DNA of 64,000 bases from Falsibacillus albus (GTDB taxonomy: Bacteria; Bacillota; Bacilli; Bacillales; DSM-25281): the NCBI RefSeq assembly GCF_003668575.1, contig NZ_RCVZ01000008.1, forward strand, positions 124,001 to 188,000. Reading direction: 5' to 3'. Both the position numbers and the translations under genes were made by a program. Numbering within the stretch: position 1 is the stretch's first letter; each line of letters opens with the position of its first letter. Shown here one piece after another: positions 1-7,785 of this stretch. The notes below the pieces were generated by a model. That model was not told where the DNA came from, made no database searches, and was given only the letters and a program-made list of their open reading frames with translations.

Positions 1-48
1 ATATATGAATGGATACAATAGAGAGCAAGACTTTATAGAGTTGACCAT

Positions 49-83
49 AAAAGGGACAAGCATCTTTCCTATTGTCCCTTTTT
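49..83. terminator. Hairpin terminator, probably of a gene left of the window
   Basis: An inverted repeat AAAGGGACAA / TTGTCCCTTT with a 12-base loop is followed by a T-rich run on the + strand. It lies beyond the 3' end of the leftward regulator gene and may serve transcription from both sides. Confidence 0.65.
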
Positions 84-104
84 CCTTTCTTGATTAATCA
101 TCTC

Positions 105-131
105 AATTTTCTGGATGGTGCCTGTCACCCT
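105..131. repeat. Half copy of the dispersed palindrome
   Basis: Only the right arm (GGATGGTGCCTGTCACC) of the palindrome that recurs through this window is present; the expected left arm is missing. The stop codon of the neighbouring leftward gene (TGA at 127-125) lies inside the arm. Confidence 0.8.
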
Positions 132-2797
132 TTGGCTCCCTGATTTTCTTCCAATGCCCATTCGAAAAAGTTCATGATGTAGCATATTTCGTCGTCGGGG
201 ACGGTTAAGGCGTATTTTTTTTCTAGAGGAATGAGGATCTCTTTCAGGGTGTTGAACATTTGCTTGTTGTTTTCGATGTATGTGGCTTTTTCGGAATAGG
301 AAACTGGGTTTTCATCTAAGTTGAGTCGGTCCAGCATGCAGCTGATGTGAAGGACGATGCCGATTAAATCATTTTTGTTGATCGTAGTGTTCAGGTGTTC
401 TTGTACGGTTTCAAGAAATCGGCGGATATCGGGTACGATTTTTCTAGCATCGAGTTTTTCCAAGTGGTGATGGAGCGTCTCTTCCATGGAGAGGTAGATT
501 TGCTCTTGGTCCACGAGTGTTTGGATTTCTTTTATTCCTTTTAACCTTACGACATCCTCTATCGAAAACTGAGGGTATTGATCTGTCAGGTGAAAATGGC
601 TGACGATGCAGACGATTCTTTTCTCCTTCGACAATGTGTGGATGAGTCTTGCTGCTTCGGTTCTCTCCGAAATGTTGATGGAGATGAACTCGAAGTTGTT
701 TTTGTCATAGGATAAGTACTTCTTCAGGGCGTTCTTGATGGTTTTCGCACTTCCATGGCCGGTAAGGCAGGCCGTCACAATGGCGAGTTTGGCAGGCTGG
801 TCATGATTCACCGGATTTTTGGCCACTTGATAGTCTGCTGTCATGAGCTCTCCATATAATTCGTCCAATGAATATCCGAGCACGGCTTTTCGCACGATTT
901 CCAACACATGTGGTGTACTGACCGCATCGATTGTTCTGACAGGCACACCTAAATCTTCTTGCAGTTTTTCCCCGAACGATACGAGCGATCCCATATCGAC
1001 AAGCAGGAGCAATCCGGATTTTGTTTTTATCTTAAGAGCCATTTTTTTCAGTGATTCATAAGCGGCAGCCGTGCTCATATGAAGCGGCATATCGATCGAT
1101 CTTGCATAGTTTTCATTCAACAATTGATTGACGGTATCGGCCATGGAGGAGGCTGTACTGTTTCCATGCATCATCACGATGACAGGAACTTTTTCACGGG
1201 ATTCTTCCGGAAGCCCCATGTGCTCCGATTTGAAAAACATCGTTAAATAGCCCGCTTCGTCTATCGGCAAATTGACTTTCAAGTCTTCTTCGATCAACCG
1301 CAAGCTTTCCAGGGCGACCCAGAATTCTTGTTTATAAAAAGTTCTTAAGGAGTTCAGCTTCGGGTTCATGATTTCTTTTCCTAGTTTCAATCGCTCAATG
1401 GAAGTATGGATATGGAGAGCCAACCCCAGTGTGATTTTATTATCGAATCTTTTTTGAAGGCGTTCCTCGGCATATTGGATGATCTTTTCGCTTAGCTTGA
1501 TGAATTTCACGTCAATGACCTTGAGCAGGTCTGCTGTATCCAGTTTTTGTTTGACGGAATTTATATATTGAGTGAAGGATTGTTCGATTTCGTGGTCCAT
1601 CAATGTATTAATCTCATTTTTAGGTAGACCTTTGTCAGTTAGTTCGTGATGCTTTCTTTCGATTAAATCGTAGATATTTTGAGTTTGTTCAAAAGGGTCT
1701 TCGATCATAGGGGCGTCTTCTGCTTGCTTGCTGAATATGTAGTAGCGGTGATTCAATTGGATAGCCGGCTTATTATCCCTATAGGCAAGTCCTTCCCTTA
1801 CATAAGCATTGAGATCGGTGCTGTTGATTTGGATTCTTTCTTTTTTCTCGGTGATAAAATCGGCATAGGCTCTCGCACAGGCGAGCTGGATATCATTTTT
1901 CAACTGTCCCACGTTGTTTGGACAAGGGTAGTATAAGAAAGAATATAGGGTATTCGCGGATACAAAGATTTCCTTCCCAAGCTGGATCGCTTCTTCTTTG
2001 AAGAAGTCCTTGATCATTTCATATCGTTCTTTTTCCGATCTCTCCCTTAGCGGAGGGATGGTGATGACCATGGGAATCCGCCTGATGAACGTTTGCAGCA
2101 AGGACGACTGTGCGTTTTCGGAGGTCGCGCAAATGATCATCACTTTTGCCGACCTTTCTTGATCGGCTTCTCCCAATTTTCTAAAAGTCCCATCGTCCAG
2201 GAACTTGAAAAACATCTCCTGTCCTTCTGGAGGAAGGCGATGGACCTCGTCCAAGAAAAGTATTCCTTGATCCGCCTTTTCGATTAATCCTTCCTGATCG
2301 ACAGCTCCCGTGTAGGCGCCTTTTTTCACCCCAAACAAATGGCTGAGCAGCAATTGGGCGTTATTCGAGTAATCGGCACAGTTAAAGGAAACGAAATCAT
2401 TGGAGAATCTTCCTGATTCCAGCCCGAAAGAATGCATCATCCTGGCAAACATCGATTTCCCTGCCCCTGTTTCTCCCATGATAATGGTATGCAACCCTTT
2501 CGGAGGATATAAAATCGCTGCCTTCCCTTGCTCGATTGCCACATGCAGGCTCGGGTTCTTTTGTGTGAATGTATCGATCTTGGATAAAATATGGTCCTTG
2601 TCCCCGTTTTCTTCCAAGCTGAAATAAATCGGTCGGCCCTTGCTCTTTTTCAATTTCCCTTCCTTATACAGATTATTTAAATCATGGCTCACATTTGCCC
2701 GATCAAGCTGCAGGTTCCTTGCAATTTGACTTGCTGTTGCCCCGGTATCCGCTCCCATTTCCTTGATCGCTTGAAAGATTCGCGTTTGTCTGTTCAT
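125..2797 (-). CDS. LevR-type sigma-54-dependent PTS regulator
   Basis: 890 aa. Activator of sigma-54 promoters controlled by PTS phosphorylation. Domains in order: a winged HTH at about 1-60; an AAA+ domain at about 85-330 with Walker A GETGAGKS (108-115), the sigma-54 contact motif GAYTGA (160-165) and Walker B ILFLDE (179-184); a PRD at about 425-525 (His 462/464); an EIIA-Man-like domain with MMHGNST (His 544); an EIIB-like stretch with Cys 677; and a second PRD at about 780-885 (His 817). This order matches the LevR/ManR family. It is divergent from the PTS operon at 3012-6367, which has a sigma-54 promoter, so it very probably activates that operon. The start is supported by AAGGAGG just upstream. 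The stop codon is supplied by a dispersed palindrome. Confidence 0.93.
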   Translation of the reverse strand: MNRQTRIFQAIKEMGADTGATASQIARNLQLDRANVSHDLNNLYKEGKLKKSKGRPIYFSLEENGDKDHILSKIDTFTQKNPSLHVAIEQGKAAILYPPKGLHTIIMGETGAGKSMFARMMHSFGLESGRFSNDFVSFNCADYSNNAQLLLSHLFGVKKGAYTGAVDQEGLIEKADQGILFLDEVHRLPPEGQEMFFKFLDDGTFRKLGEADQERSAKVMIICATSENAQSSLLQTFIRRIPMVITIPPLRERSEKERYEMIKDFFKEEAIQLGKEIFVSANTLYSFLYYPCPNNVGQLKNDIQLACARAYADFITEKKERIQINSTDLNAYVREGLAYRDNKPAIQLNHRYYIFSKQAEDAPMIEDPFEQTQNIYDLIERKHHELTDKGLPKNEINTLMDHEIEQSFTQYINSVKQKLDTADLLKVIDVKFIKLSEKIIQYAEERLQKRFDNKITLGLALHIHTSIERLKLGKEIMNPKLNSLRTFYKQEFWVALESLRLIEEDLKVNLPIDEAGYLTMFFKSEHMGLPEESREKVPVIVMMHGNSTASSMADTVNQLLNENYARSIDMPLHMSTAAAYESLKKMALKIKTKSGLLLLVDMGSLVSFGEKLQEDLGVPVRTIDAVSTPHVLEIVRKAVLGYSLDELYGELMTADYQVAKNPVNHDQPAKLAIVTACLTGHGSAKTIKNALKKYLSYDKNNFEFISINISERTEAARLIHTLSKEKRIVCIVSHFHLTDQYPQFSIEDVVRLKGIKEIQTLVDQEQIYLSMEETLHHHLEKLDARKIVPDIRRFLETVQEHLNTTINKNDLIGIVLHISCMLDRLNLDENPVSYSEKATYIENNKQMFNTLKEILIPLEKKYALTVPDDEICYIMNFFEWALEENQGAKG

Positions 2798-2908
2798 GTA
2801 AATCCTCCTTTCCTATTATTCTGTCATTTACTTTATTTGGAATTAGTTTATCAAATTAGTAGATGATCTACAATGACCTGACACACTAAATGACACAGTA
2901 GTCAAAAG

Positions 2909-2923
2909 AGGACACAGTGTCCT
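2909..2923. promoter_or_regulatory. Candidate upstream activator site
   Basis: A perfect 15-bp palindrome, AGGACACAGTGTCCT, lies about 33 bp upstream of the -24 element. Related TGACACA words occur at about 2877-2905. Position and symmetry suit an enhancer-type site for the LevR-like activator; this is inference. Confidence 0.5.
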
Positions 2924-2955
2924 TTCAACCCTTTGTTTATCCAGGATCATATACT

Positions 2956-2971
2956 TGGCATGAATCTTGCT
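2956..2971 (+). promoter_or_regulatory. Sigma-54 (-24/-12) promoter
   Basis: TGGCATGAATCTTGCT fits the consensus TGGCAY-N5-TTGCW exactly, with GG (2957) and GC (2969) 12 bp apart. It lies 40 bp upstream of the IIB start and downstream of a divergent sigma-54 activator gene. Confidence 0.9.
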
Positions 2972-3011
2972 AGATATTTGTAAACAAAGAAAGGGGAGGG
3001 AAAAATGAAAA

Positions 3012-3329
3012 ATGAGGAATATCTTATTAGTCTGTGCAGCGGGGATGTCCACCAGTTTACTCGTTCAAAAAATGGAGAAAGAAGCGGCAAGCATGGGGCA
3101 TGAGGGGAAAATATGGGCGGTGTCTGTGGATGAAATCAATGCGCATATCGATTCTGCCGATATTGTTTTGGTCGGGCCGCAAATCAGGTACAAGCTTCCT
3201 AAACTAAAAGAGCTCGGCAATGAAAAAGGCATCCCGGTGGAAATGATCAATCCGAGTGATTACGGGATGATGAACGCAAGGAATATTCTTGAAGCTTCTT
3301 TCAAAATCCTTGATGGAAAGGGTGCTTAA
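3012..3329 (+). CDS. PTS lactose/cellobiose-type EIIB
   Basis: 105 aa, the usual size for a free-standing EIIB of the lactose/cellobiose family. It passes phosphate from EIIA to the incoming sugar. The signature LLVCAAGMSTSLLV places the phosphocysteine at Cys 8. First gene of a four-gene operon (IIB, IIC, IIA, GH4) behind the sigma-54 promoter at 2956. The start follows AAAGGGGAGGG; an ATG 7 bp upstream is in another frame. The exact sugar (cellobiose, chitobiose or another beta-glucoside) cannot be read from the sequence. Confidence 0.92.
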   Translation: MRNILLVCAAGMSTSLLVQKMEKEAASMGHEGKIWAVSVDEINAHIDSADIVLVGPQIRYKLPKLKELGNEKGIPVEMINPSDYGMMNARNILEASFKILDGKGA

Positions 3330-3330
3330 A

Positions 3331-4692
3331 GTGAATAAACTGCAAAATTTCCTCGATGTAAAATTGATGCCGATTGCCGGGAGGATTTCGGAACAGCGCC
3401 ACCTGCAAGCCATTCGGGACGGAATCATTTTAGCCCTGCCCTTATTGATCATCGGTTCTTTTTTCTTGATCATCGGATTCCTGCCGATCAATGGCTACAA
3501 CGATTTCATGGCAGGTATTTTTGGACCAAGTTGGCTCGATAAGCTCCTTTATCCAGTAGGGGCAACGTTTGATTTACTGGCCCTGTTTGTGAGTTTTGGC
3601 GTAGCCTACCGTTTGGCTGAAAAATATAAGGTCGACCCGGTTTCTGCAGGCGTGATTTCCGTTTCGGCCTTCATGCTGGCAACTCCTTTTCATGTTTCTT
3701 TTACCCCGGAAGGAGCTGGCAAAGCTGTTGAGGTCGGCGGGGCGATTCCGCAAGCATTGATGGGGAGTCAAGGGATGTTCGTAGCCATTATCTTAGCTAT
3801 TTTATCAACCGAAATTTTCAGGAAGATCATTCAAAAGAACGTTGTCATCAAAATGCCGGATGGTGTTCCGCCCGCTGTGGCCCGGTCCTTTACTGCGTTG
3901 GTCCCTGCACTGGCTGTCATCATCACGGTATGGGTCTTAAGGCTGCTCATCGAACTGACGCCGTTTGAAAGCATCCACGCCATCGTCAAAGATCTACTGG
4001 CCACACCGTTGTCTTATTTGGGAGGAAGTCTCTGGGGCACGCTGATCGCCGTCTTTTTGATGATGCTCCTCTGGTCGATGGGGCTGCATGGCGATGCGAT
4101 CGTCGGCTCGGTCATGGCCCCAATCTGGCTTCAATTGATGGACGAGAACCGAAAAGTATTCCAGGCGAATCCCAATGCAGAATTGCCTCATGTCGTCACA
4201 CAGCAATTCATCGACCTGTGGCTGAATATCGGCGGGACCGGGGTGACCTTGGCGCTTGTCCTGCTCATGCTGATCCGGGCTAGGAGCAAGCAGATGAAAC
4301 AGCTCGGGAAGCTTGCCTTCGGGGCAAGTTTGTTCAATATCAGTGAACCGGTTGTCTTTGGCACACCGATCGTCATGAATCCGACGTTGTTGATTCCATT
4401 CATTCTCGCGCCGCTCGTCTCGGTTGTCATCACGTATTTTGCGATGGATTGGGGCTGGGTCGCCAAACCGAATGGCGTGTTGGTCCCGTGGACTTCACCA
4501 GTTCTGGTCAGCGGTTATTTAGCAACAGGCGGAAAGATTTCCGGAATGGTCCTGCAAGCCGTGAATGTCGTTGTTGCCATGTTGATTTATTATCCATTTT
4601 TCAGGGCATGGGATAAGAAAAAGATGGAAGAGGAGCTGAGTTCTGAAAAAACTGCTGAGCCGGCTGTCAAGACCAATACACTGGACATCTAG
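3331..4692 (+). CDS. PTS lactose/cellobiose-type EIIC permease
   Basis: 453 aa, the membrane channel of the PTS transporter, with about ten hydrophobic segments. Family features include the N-terminal LMPIAGRISEQRHLQAIRDG and the later GASLFNISEPVVFGTPIVMNP region typical of EIIC-Lac/Cel. The chosen start is a GTG one base after the EIIB stop, with GGAAAGG before it; an upstream in-frame ATG would run 14 residues into EIIB. Coupled to EIIB upstream and EIIA downstream. Confidence 0.92.
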   Translation: MNKLQNFLDVKLMPIAGRISEQRHLQAIRDGIILALPLLIIGSFFLIIGFLPINGYNDFMAGIFGPSWLDKLLYPVGATFDLLALFVSFGVAYRLAEKYKVDPVSAGVISVSAFMLATPFHVSFTPEGAGKAVEVGGAIPQALMGSQGMFVAIILAILSTEIFRKIIQKNVVIKMPDGVPPAVARSFTALVPALAVIITVWVLRLLIELTPFESIHAIVKDLLATPLSYLGGSLWGTLIAVFLMMLLWSMGLHGDAIVGSVMAPIWLQLMDENRKVFQANPNAELPHVVTQQFIDLWLNIGGTGVTLALVLLMLIRARSKQMKQLGKLAFGASLFNISEPVVFGTPIVMNPTLLIPFILAPLVSVVITYFAMDWGWVAKPNGVLVPWTSPVLVSGYLATGGKISGMVLQAVNVVVAMLIYYPFFRAWDKKKMEEELSSEKTAEPAVKTNTLDI

Positions 4693-4712
4693 ATAAGGAG
4701 GAAGGAGAAATT

Positions 4713-5039
4713 ATGCTATCGATGGAGGAAAACTCGTTCAGGATCATTCTAAAGGGCGGCAACGGAAAAAGCTTTGCCATGGAGGCCATAGGTGAAGCGA
4801 AGATGGGAAGGTTTACGGAAGCAAGGGAGCTGCTTGACCAGGCGGCATCCGAGTTGATAGAGGCTCACCATATCCAAAGCGAATTGATTCGCCAGGAAGT
4901 GAATGGAAATGAGCAGCCATTATCCCTGCTTTTGATCCACGCCCAGGATCATCTTATGAATGCGATGACGGTTAAAGATTTGGCAAGTGAGATGGTCGAG
5001 ATGTACGAAAGGTTCCAGGCGAAGGGGGCGATGGAATGA
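4713..5039 (+). CDS. PTS lactose/cellobiose-type EIIA
   Basis: 108 aa, helical phosphocarrier of the lactose/cellobiose family. The motif LLIHAQDHLMNAM contains the predicted phospho-histidine (His 76) and the metal-binding Asp 79. A GGAGGAAGGAG ribosome site precedes the ATG. The stop codon overlaps the start of the glycosidase by 4 bp (ATGA), which points to translational coupling. Confidence 0.92.
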   Translation: MLSMEENSFRIILKGGNGKSFAMEAIGEAKMGRFTEARELLDQAASELIEAHHIQSELIRQEVNGNEQPLSLLLIHAQDHLMNAMTVKDLASEMVEMYERFQAKGAME

Positions 5040-6367
5040 GCGGGGCAGGCTTGAAGATTGTCACCATCGGCGGGGGATCCAGTTACACACCGGAATTGAT
5101 CGAAGGATTCATCAAGCGGTATGAGGACCTCCCTGTAAAAGAGCTATGGCTGGTGGATATCGAAGAAGGGGCCGGAAAGTTAAAGATCATAGGCGACTTG
5201 GCCAAACGGATGGTCAAAAAAGCAGGGGTGCAATTGGAGATTCATTTGACATTGAATCGCGAGGAAGCGTTAAAAGGCGCCGATTTTGTCACCACCCAAT
5301 TCCGGGTCGGCTTCCTGGAAGCACGTGCCAAGGATGAGCGTATCCCATTGAAATACGGGGTGATCGGACAGGAAACCAATGGACCGGGGGGATTATTCAA
5401 AGCGCTGCGGACCATCCCAGTCATCCTGCAAATCGCAGAAGAGATGGAACGACTCTGCCCGGATGCCTGGCTGATCAACTTTACGAACCCCGCCGGAATC
5501 GTCACGGAGGCTGTGTTGCGGTACAGCCATTTTAAAAAAGTCATCGGGCTGTGTAATATTCCGATCGGGATGAAAATGAAAATTGCCTCCTTTTTAGGGG
5601 AAAGTCCCGAAGATATCCAGATTGATTTCGCGGGGCTGAATCATATGGTCTTCGGACTCAACGTCTATCGAAAAGGCGAAAACATTACGAAAGATCTCAT
5701 CGAAATGAAAAGCGGGGGCGAAGAGTCAGGCATGTCGGTAAAAAATATTGAGGATATTCCGTGGGAGCCGGAGTTTTTAAAGGGACTTGGGATTTTTCCT
5801 TGCCCGTATCACCGGTATTATTACCAAACCTCCAAAATGCTTGAAGAAGAAATGAAAGCGTCAAAGGAGAAAGGTGTGCGCGCAGAAGTGGTCAAGCAGA
5901 TTGAAGAAGAATTGTTCAAGGAATATCAAAACGTGTCCCTCGATGTGAAGCCGCCTCAACTCGAGAAGCGGGGCGGAGCGTATTACAGCGATGCTGCTTG
6001 CAGTCTGATTGACTCGATCTACAACAATAGAGGTGACGTGCAAACGGTAAACACAAAAAATAACGGGGCGATATCCAGTCTGCCAAGGGATTCTGCTGTC
6101 GAGATCAACTGCATCATCACCAAAGATGGTCCCAAACCGATTGCCATCGGCGACCTGCCCGTATCGGTCAGGGGGCTTGTCCAACAGATCAAATCTTTCG
6201 AACGGCTCACCGCCGAAGCGGCCACAACCGGCGACTATCAAACAGCCCTGGTCGCCATGACCATCAATCCACTAGTACCATCAGACACGCTGGCTAAAGT
6301 CATTTTGGACGAAATGCTGGAGGCGCATAAGGAGTATTTGCCTCAGTTTCATAGAAAAGTTAATTGA
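5036..6367 (+). CDS. GH4 6-phospho-beta-glucosidase
   Basis: 443 aa. Hydrolyses the 6-phospho-disaccharide brought in by the PTS, using the NAD- and metal-dependent mechanism of glycoside hydrolase family 4. Seen: N-terminal dinucleotide-binding motif TIGGGSSYTPEL, the NFTNPAG motif, and the metal ligands Cys 173 (GLCNIP) and His 203 (LNHM). Length is normal for the family. Last gene of the operon, closed by a strong terminator. The name LicH or CelF would be reasonable, but the substrate is not proven. Confidence 0.92.
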   Translation: MSGAGLKIVTIGGGSSYTPELIEGFIKRYEDLPVKELWLVDIEEGAGKLKIIGDLAKRMVKKAGVQLEIHLTLNREEALKGADFVTTQFRVGFLEARAKDERIPLKYGVIGQETNGPGGLFKALRTIPVILQIAEEMERLCPDAWLINFTNPAGIVTEAVLRYSHFKKVIGLCNIPIGMKMKIASFLGESPEDIQIDFAGLNHMVFGLNVYRKGENITKDLIEMKSGGEESGMSVKNIEDIPWEPEFLKGLGIFPCPYHRYYYQTSKMLEEEMKASKEKGVRAEVVKQIEEELFKEYQNVSLDVKPPQLEKRGGAYYSDAACSLIDSIYNNRGDVQTVNTKNNGAISSLPRDSAVEINCIITKDGPKPIAIGDLPVSVRGLVQQIKSFERLTAEAATTGDYQTALVAMTINPLVPSDTLAKVILDEMLEAHKEYLPQFHRKVN

Positions 6368-6385
6368 AATTTAGTTTAGTAAGAA

Positions 6386-6417
6386 AACACCGTCCAGCTT
6401 TATTTGGACGGTGTTTT
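6386..6417 (+). terminator. Rho-independent terminator of the PTS operon
   Basis: Stem AACACCGTCCA / TGGACGGTGTT with a short loop, followed by TTTTT; 19 bp after the GH4 stop codon. Confidence 0.9.
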
Positions 6418-6481
6418 TCGTCTTGCTGTTAACCGCCGCCATTCGAGCTATTTCCTTGGAAATTGACAAATGGAGTCCTTG

Positions 6482-6495
6482 ATCAAACGATTGAT
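6482..6495. repeat. Imperfect copy of the ATCAAACGTTTGAT palindrome
   Basis: ATCAAACGATTGAT differs by one base from the palindrome found at 37462, 47131 and 52246. Like those, it sits between convergent genes. Confidence 0.45.
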
Positions 6496-6722
6496 TAATT
6501 GAGTGGGAAATTAAGGGAGAACTCGGTTTGAGAACAAATCAGTCTGTGATCATTGTCGAAGAGTGTGGGGTATTCTTTGTTTTGCAGTCCTAATAAGAAT
6601 AGGTAGCCCGAAAATGTTTTCTATAAGAGCTTTTTCTTCTAATTTGGGATTATTGAAATCCAGTTGATTAGATCCGAGGGGAATTAGTGGTAGACCAGGA
6701 TCTCGATAGCGCGGATTCACAG

Positions 6723-6863
6723 TGTATCCATCACTATTTCTCATTTCTCCATCATACTTTGGGATTTCTCCATCACTTTTTGAATTTTTTCCATCAAGTT
6801 TCTGGGTTTTTCCATCACTATTTGGATTTTATCTATCAACTCTCAGGGTTTCTCCATCACGAG
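6723..6863. repeat. 21-bp tandem repeat array (about 6.7 copies)
   Basis: Degenerate units of 21 bp begin with TTTCTCCATCA at 6744, 6765, 6786, 6807, 6828 and 6849, with a weaker unit at 6723. The reverse complement, TGATGGAGAAA, is the core of the larger array at 40360-40882. It lies in the convergent gap 6421-6909, which holds no credible gene. Confidence 0.8.
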
Positions 6864-6873
6864 AAAAGAAAAA

Positions 6874-6914
6874 GGTGACAGGCACCATCCAGGAATTGGA
6901 TGGTACCTGTCATC
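6874..6914. repeat. Dispersed palindrome, complete copy
   Basis: Arms GGTGACAGGCACCATCC and GGATGGTACCTGTCATC with a short loop. Two changes in the right arm; one still pairs as G-U on the reverse strand. The leftward oxidoreductase ends inside it (TGA at 6912-6910). Confidence 0.85.
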
Positions 6915-7785
6915 TCACTTGATTAATCATCTCGATCATTCTGATCACTTCGATCGTTTCTTCTTTCGGTATGGGGCTTGTTTTCGTATGAAAGAATTCC
7001 ATGATTTTCTCTAAGAGGCTGGCATAGAATGGTTTGTGGTCCTTGGTTATGTCTGCGTGATAGGATTCTGTTTTTGTATGAACCACCGCTCCGAAACGGG
7101 GGTGCCATTCGGGGTCGCCTTTTATGATGGCATGCCTGCCGTCTTGCCATTCGGCGATCACGATTTCATGCAGGTTGTTCGCGGTGACGGATACATTTTT
7201 TATGCCTGTTCCCAGCGCTGCAACCGCCATTTCGATCATATGGATCCCGTACCAGAAGTAGCCTGGCATATGCTCCTGCATAGGCAGGGGGCCGTTGATA
7301 TAGATGCTCGTGATGTCTTCTTTGTATTTTTCGATCAGCGCTGACAATGATTCGGCATAGCGAAGGGAGGAGGTGCTCATGGCTGGGACCTTGTGTGCCT
7401 CTGCTAGTGCAAAAAGTTCTTTCGCATCGTTGACAGAGAGCGTCATCGGCTTATCGATGAAGACGGGCAGTTGATAGGGCAGCAGCTCTTTGAATAGGTC
7501 CACGTGCTTCCTCCCATCAACGGCCGTTAAGAGGATGGCATCGCTCATTTTTGCTGTTCCTTTGATAGATTCCGTGATTGTGATATTGAATTCTTTTTCC
7601 AGCGTGTCGGTATAGCCGGAAACACGTTCTTTGCTGATAGGCAGGTCTTCTGAAAAGAAAGGGTAGGCAGATGTAATTTGTCCCCCTGGTACATGGTAAG
7701 GAAGGCTTGGGTTATTTAATAATTTCGTAAATTCGATGCAGTGAGAGGTATCAAGTCCAATCATACCGATCTTTAGAGGTTTCAT
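6910..7785 (-). CDS. Gfo/Idh/MocA-family oxidoreductase
   Basis: 291 aa. NAD(P)-dependent oxidoreductase of the Gfo/Idh/MocA type, probably acting on a sugar or inositol-like ring. Rossmann start IGMIGLDTSHCIEF at about 5-18. The usual EKP motif appears as IDKPMTL, keeping the catalytic-type lysine. Shorter than typical members (330-380 aa), so the C-terminal sheet is reduced. Last gene of the leftward operon 12732-6910, one base after the regulator upstream. Stop codon lies within a dispersed palindrome. Substrate unknown. Confidence 0.8.
   Translation of the reverse strand: MKPLKIGMIGLDTSHCIEFTKLLNNPSLPYHVPGGQITSAYPFFSEDLPISKERVSGYTDTLEKEFNITITESIKGTAKMSDAILLTAVDGRKHVDLFKELLPYQLPVFIDKPMTLSVNDAKELFALAEAHKVPAMSTSSLRYAESLSALIEKYKEDITSIYINGPLPMQEHMPGYFWYGIHMIEMAVAALGTGIKNVSVTANNLHEIVIAEWQDGRHAIIKGDPEWHPRFGAVVHTKTESYHADITKDHKPFYASLLEKIMEFFHTKTSPIPKEETIEVIRMIEMINQVR

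Noticed and set aside
843-2627. Several + strand frames opposite the LevR-type gene
   Set aside because: Shadows of a clear 890-aa gene with complete domain structure; no ribosome sites.
6744-6863. CRISPR array
   Set aside because: Units are directly adjacent 21-mers without unique spacers, and no cas genes are present. The same holds for 40360-40882.
90-6933. 15-bp word TTGATTAATCATCTC next to palindromes at 90 and 6919
   Set aside because: A few shared 15-mers are expected by chance in 64 kb of AT-rich DNA, and one copy is ordinary coding sequence.
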